Source: Rotaria macrura
Lineage: Eukaryota; Rotifera; Eurotatoria; Philodinida; Philodinidae
DNA length: 64,000 nucleotides
NCBI GenBank assembly: GCA_900239685.1
Contig: OENT01000369.1
Span: 1 to 64,000 of the forward strand
Direction: 5' to 3'
Position 1 is the stretch's first letter. Each line of letters starts with the position of its first letter. This document shows positions 60,072-64,000 of the stretch, in pieces. A program made the position numbers and the translations under genes. Under the pieces are notes generated by a model. That model was not told the DNA's origin. It saw only the letters and a list, made by a program, of their open reading frames with translations, and made no database searches.

Positions 60072-62286
60072 TTCGGAGAGTTTTCTTTCTCTCACTATTA
60101 ACAAAGTATAAGTATCAACCTCTACAAAAGACAAATAAACAAACAAATAGTTAATACAAGTAAAATGAATGATGACTGAGATAATCAACTTCAATCAATA
60201 GTGCCGAAATGTCACTACAAATATCGTAGTGCAAAAACTGTGAATTTTGAATCATCGACAAAAATCAACATTGTATTTTATGGAAACATTTTAAATGAAA
60301 TATTTTCAGTATGTTAAATTGATAAGGGAAAGATTTCTTGATCATAAATTGAAATACTTTCAATGAGTGTGGTATTTCTGAAGGCATTTTGATGATCTTG
60401 ATAGCATTCTTAAATCATAGATAAGATTTTTTCTTTTCGGATGTCGTTGAAATGTTCGAATATGAAGATAATATCTTTTCATACGCAAGTTAGTGATGAT
60501 CACGATGACAACGATAAAATTAACAAGTAAAAATTCAAGAACGAGAGGTTACATTGCAATATGTAATGATAAGAATATGTTGTATTCGATGCATGTGACA
60601 TGCTTTATCATAGAAAGGCATGATGTAGAACATGATGTCTCATCATCTATTATTATTATAGATGGACGGTGTTTTACTAAAGATCTATCGTCTGGCATTA
60701 TTATGTTGAAGCTCTCGACATGTAAATGAAACAAATAGTGAACGTTTCGTGTTGTTTCAACTTGATTGAAGGAAGATGTAATCATGGGGAAATTTCAACA
60801 ATTTATGCATCATCGATGCTACAGTGGAAGATGAAGTTTTTCCTTTTCTTAATGTTTTTAATTATCGTTTTTGTAGAAAAAGATTTTCTTAAGACTGGAA
60901 ATAGTCGTTATTATGGTTTAGTTCGCTGAAATTTTCATATTGGCTGCGTTTAACAATCTTAATTGAAAGTTAGACGGGTACCAAATCTCACAAATCACAT
61001 ACACTAACAAAAATTGTTAATGTTACAGAAAGATTTTAGGTTTGACATAGATACGAAATCTTTAAGATTGCGTTTCGTACTTCAGTGAGTTCATATGATG
61101 AATACCGAACTCGTTCTTATTCTACGACTCTTGCAGAGTTTTCGCAACAAAAATTTCGGTAAATTCAACTTTGGGTGAAAAGTAAACTTTCGAAAAAAGT
61201 CATAAAAATAAGAATAAAAATTCTGAGAGAGAGTGTCCATCTTCATCTGGATTCTGACAAATGATGGTGGGAATTGACCTTGGTACTAGTGAATGAACGA
61301 CTGACACACACATGTGCACTTCCCCCACATAAACATTTTAAACATTTGATTGGATAAAATCTACTTGATTTTTGTATTTTTCGGCAAGATAAATTATTCG
61401 TGAATCTTTAGCTTAGTTTTTGTTTTGATAGGTTTACTTTCGATCAAAGCTTAGAAAATCAAGATTTTCGTCAGTGTATCCACAAAAAACACGATTTTCG
61501 GCTTCACAGCTACTGCCAAAGTCGAAGTCGGTGTGTAACAATACTCATTGTTTTTAGAGTGCAGTAGGAATTCATGCATCACACTGTTTGATTAACCCAC
61601 ATTAAAATGGTGACTTTTCGCGGTACGGATGTAATGCTGAATTAAAATATGTATGAATGAAACCCCATTGATACTCCTACTAACATCAGATATGTCACAC
61701 TGTTAGTAATACATTCCCTCAGGCGGATTTTCATATCATATTTCATATTCCCATAATTAACTGTTCATTAGATATTTTTCTTCAATGCCTTCCATGTTCC
61801 AATTCGTTTTATCAGTATGTGATACAGTAAATGTTATTGTTGTTGGATTGATCTAAATATAGAGAGACGGTTTTAAGAAAAGAATTACATTCTTCATCAG
61901 ACTTCGTCGGCATTTCTATTGTGATAATCTAGTTTCTGTTCTTGTTTTTAAAATTATGTTTGCTAATTGTCAGTAGTCAACATAGGTTGGGTATCTTCAA
62001 ATTGAAATTCCTCACTTTCAATGCCTCCGTCAGTTTTTCTAACGTTTTATTCCCTTTTATGAAATAAAGGGTCTTCGCTGCTTGTTTCTAACTCCACAAT
62101 GAAAATAAATAAATAAAACCAATGGCCAACCTTATTTATTTATATTTTTCTTGATTAAAACAGATTTACAGTACGGTAAATTCTTTCGCATACAGAAATT
62201 TTATTTTTGAAACTCTTCTTTGAGTATTTCATAAGTCAATAATACATCAATTCGTATGATATTCAAAAACAGAAATTCATCGAAAT
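60072..62286. other. Intergenic sequence
   Basis: No gene is recognised. The opposed open frames at 60493-60729 (plus) and 60549-60785 (minus) overlap in an ATGATG/CATCAT-rich stretch and look like compositional artefacts. A short hairpin (CCCTTTTATG/AATAAAGGG) lies near 62050-62072. Confidence 0.4.
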
Positions 62287-63768
62287 TCACAACATATAAC
62301 GCACGTCCGGGTGCTAGAACAGATAGAAGAATTGTTATTCAACATATTATAGAAATTTTTCCACGTACCCAATCACAAGGTTCTTCGATGTTTGCCTCTT
62401 GTTCACGTTCCACGTCAGTGAGACCGTCTCGTCGACTATTTTCGCGCTTCAAGGCCAATCGAAGTATGAGAGTAACCAAGAGTGTGACAAACATCATTAC
62501 AGCACAAATAATATGACCTTGTTGAAACGTTTTCTACGAGTCAAAATATAGAAAGAGAATGAACTATTTCGGAATCAATTCAAATTGGTAATTGAATGAC
62601 GAGTCACATTTTTGCAGAAATAGATTTTTGATAATTCAACCTGATGCTATTCATATCGATGGATTACCAATTTCGATACTTTTTTTTCGATCATGACGCA
62701 GAACGAATGGATAAAAAATAACGATTGAAATAAAATGTGACTTGTCAAAAAAGAATCATTAGATTCTCACCTTGCCATGGTCATCGTTCTTTATACGCCT
62801 GCAACTCTGGGTGGTAGTTTCATTCAAAATAAGAGCGCGAGAACTGTTTGAACAAAGAATTCCTTCGGATTGTTGATTTGTACTTGGTTCAGGATTTGGG
62901 TAGATCTGCATAAAAAACAAAGAAGCAAGTATAATTGACCAACTTATTTTTCGATTTTCCTAATGCTAGCGAGTATCGAATGTTCTAAAATATTTTCAAA
63001 GTTTACTCACCCATGGTGCTAATATTCCGCATAGTTTACCAAAGCCCGAGACAAAACCCACTGCCAAAGCCCTTTTTGTATGTCCTCCTACATTAATTGT
63101 AAGCCATGATAACATGATAGGAAATGCTGCGAATGTTCCACAACAAGCTATGATGATGCTGACATACATCCCAGCCTCTTTGATATCTGGAATTACAGCC
63201 ATTAGAATGAAACCAATCGTAGAAAGTGCCAATGAAAAAGTCAGATGGTAACCGTGCTCATTCTTGTTTCCAGATGATATGCCAACTAGTAACACAAAGA
63301 TGGAAGTTATAATATACGGCGGAGCCGATAACAATTCCGCATCGACTCCGAAGTCCAAAGAACATATGAATCTTGGTAAATATGACGTCCAACATCTAAT
63401 TACACCTAGATTGCCGATAGATATGACTGTATATAGATAAATACGCCAATCAACAAAAACATGACGAATTTGGCGCCATGATAATCTATTATTTGATTCA
63501 GGATTACCATCAGCCACACCAGCATCTTCGCGCAGAATATTTGTGAGAATCTGTTTCTCCATTGGAGTTAGCCCTTGAATAGAGATCAAGTTCAATAAAT
63601 GTAATATGTACCGATCCCAAATATCTTACATCGAACAGCTTCGGGAATACTTCCCAAGAAAGTATATGTCATCAATCCAAGAGGAATGATCGGAAGACCT
63701 TCCAAAAGAAATAGCCAACTCCAATCAGGTCTATTATTAATGCAGTGCATCTTTTTGAAACCACAGGC
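62287..63768 (-). CDS. Fungal-type MFS anion:cation symporter (allantoate permease-like), 3' part
   Basis: Minus-strand exons 63768-63630, 63573-63011, 62905-62771, 62533-62369 and 62313-62287; every intron is GT-AG (56, 105, 237 and 55 bp) and in phase. The 5' part lies beyond the window. The protein reads RPDWSWLFLLEGLPIIPLG, SIPEAVRWLTPMEKQILT, a cytoplasmic loop, then six membrane segments including LLSAPPYIITSIFVLLVGIS and FPIMLSWLTINVGGHTKRAL, AVGFVSGFGKLCGILAPW, and a tail with LKRENSRRD and HPDVRYML before the stop. These match the anion:cation symporter (ACS) family (fungal Dal5/Tna1/Liz1-type transporters of nicotinate, allantoate or pantothenate): the GWRWLFIIEG block, SPETARWLT, LLTVPPY, NxGGxTKRA and the C-terminal PDFRY-L end. 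Substrate cannot be told. Fungal-like features in an animal genome suggest horizontal acquisition followed by intron gain. Confidence 0.9.
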
Positions 63769-64000
63769 CTATTTATTCATGATAAAGAAAACATAGATGA
63801 ACTTTGACGCCATTTTAGTTGTTGAAGTAAAAAACGAAAATGGAAACATTTAAATCGACCCTAAAGCTCTCGTGAGACTCACGAAGCAGTAAGTCTTTGT
63901 TTTTTGAATGATCAACTTAACTTAAATAGTTATTCTATTGGCATCTTGATTCGTAGAGAGAAGTTCAAGTTGCGTAGTTTCATTCGTTTTCTTCGTATAC
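63769..64000 (-). other. Upstream intron of the MFS gene at window edge
   Basis: No in-phase exon encoding the N-terminal MFS helices is visible here. The rest of the gene must lie past position 64000. An acceptor (AATAAATAG) borders the first exon seen. Confidence 0.5.

Noticed and set aside
60493..60785. Opposed 78-residue frames on both strands
   Set aside because: Both are products of ATG/CAT-rich low-complexity sequence, without domain or splice support.
62256..62516. Plus-strand 86-residue open frame
   Set aside because: It is antisense to the last two exons of the fungal-type transporter.
1..64000. CRISPR arrays, bacterial operons, ribosomal RNA, reverse transcriptase or virus-like genes
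   Set aside because: I looked for each and saw no supporting sequence. The window is clearly intron-bearing eukaryotic DNA.

Overview
The window is AT-rich eukaryotic (metazoan) DNA. Every gene I could rebuild is interrupted by very short introns, mostly 50-60 bp with GT-AG ends, and genes are separated by long AT-rich stretches. The combination of tiny introns, a giant intronless LDLa/EGF/7TM receptor, several inverted-repeat elements, and a major facilitator transporter that reads like a fungal anion:cation symporter points to a bdelloid rotifer (Adineta or Rotaria type). That assignment is an inference from gene style, not from a database match.

Layout. Positions 1-12,500 hold no convincing gene, only one terminal-inverted-repeat element (3458-4608) and a short perfect hairpin. 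A small tau/MAP2-like microtubule-binding protein lies at 12,695-13,231. Positions 16,545-20,049 are a nest of inverted repeats: a ~500 bp foldback, then a 2.7 kb inverted duplication whose left arm alone carries a hAT-like miniature transposon. Directly after it comes a complete 17-exon cullin (20,222-25,056), with another foldback element in its one large intron. A decayed receptor copy (about 26,994-27,818), a 1.3 kb foldback (28,760-30,062) and a U1 spliceosomal snRNA gene (30,441-30,603) follow.

On the minus strand, 34,399-39,156 encodes a single-exon 1585-residue LDLa/EGF/7TM receptor, the intact relative of the decayed copy. Then come a three-exon Ly6/uPAR-type surface protein (41,807-42,356), a second copy of the hAT-like element (44,433-44,904), the ESCRT-III subunit CHMP4/Snf7 (47,031-47,706), and GID8 of the CTLH E3 ligase (51,979-56,519). 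The last GID8 intron is 3.6 kb, contains an assembly gap, and holds unexplained exon-like segments. The right end carries two minus-strand genes: a small secreted protein (58,577-60,071) and the 3' part of the fungal-type transporter (62,287-63,768), which runs off the window.

The genes do not form a pathway. Two concern ubiquitin ligases (a cullin scaffold and GID8), one membrane remodelling, one microtubules, one splicing, and three cell-surface or secreted functions. The most interesting items are the likely horizontally acquired transporter, the U1 gene, the tau-like gene, and the nested inverted repeats, in which an empty insertion site is preserved in one arm.
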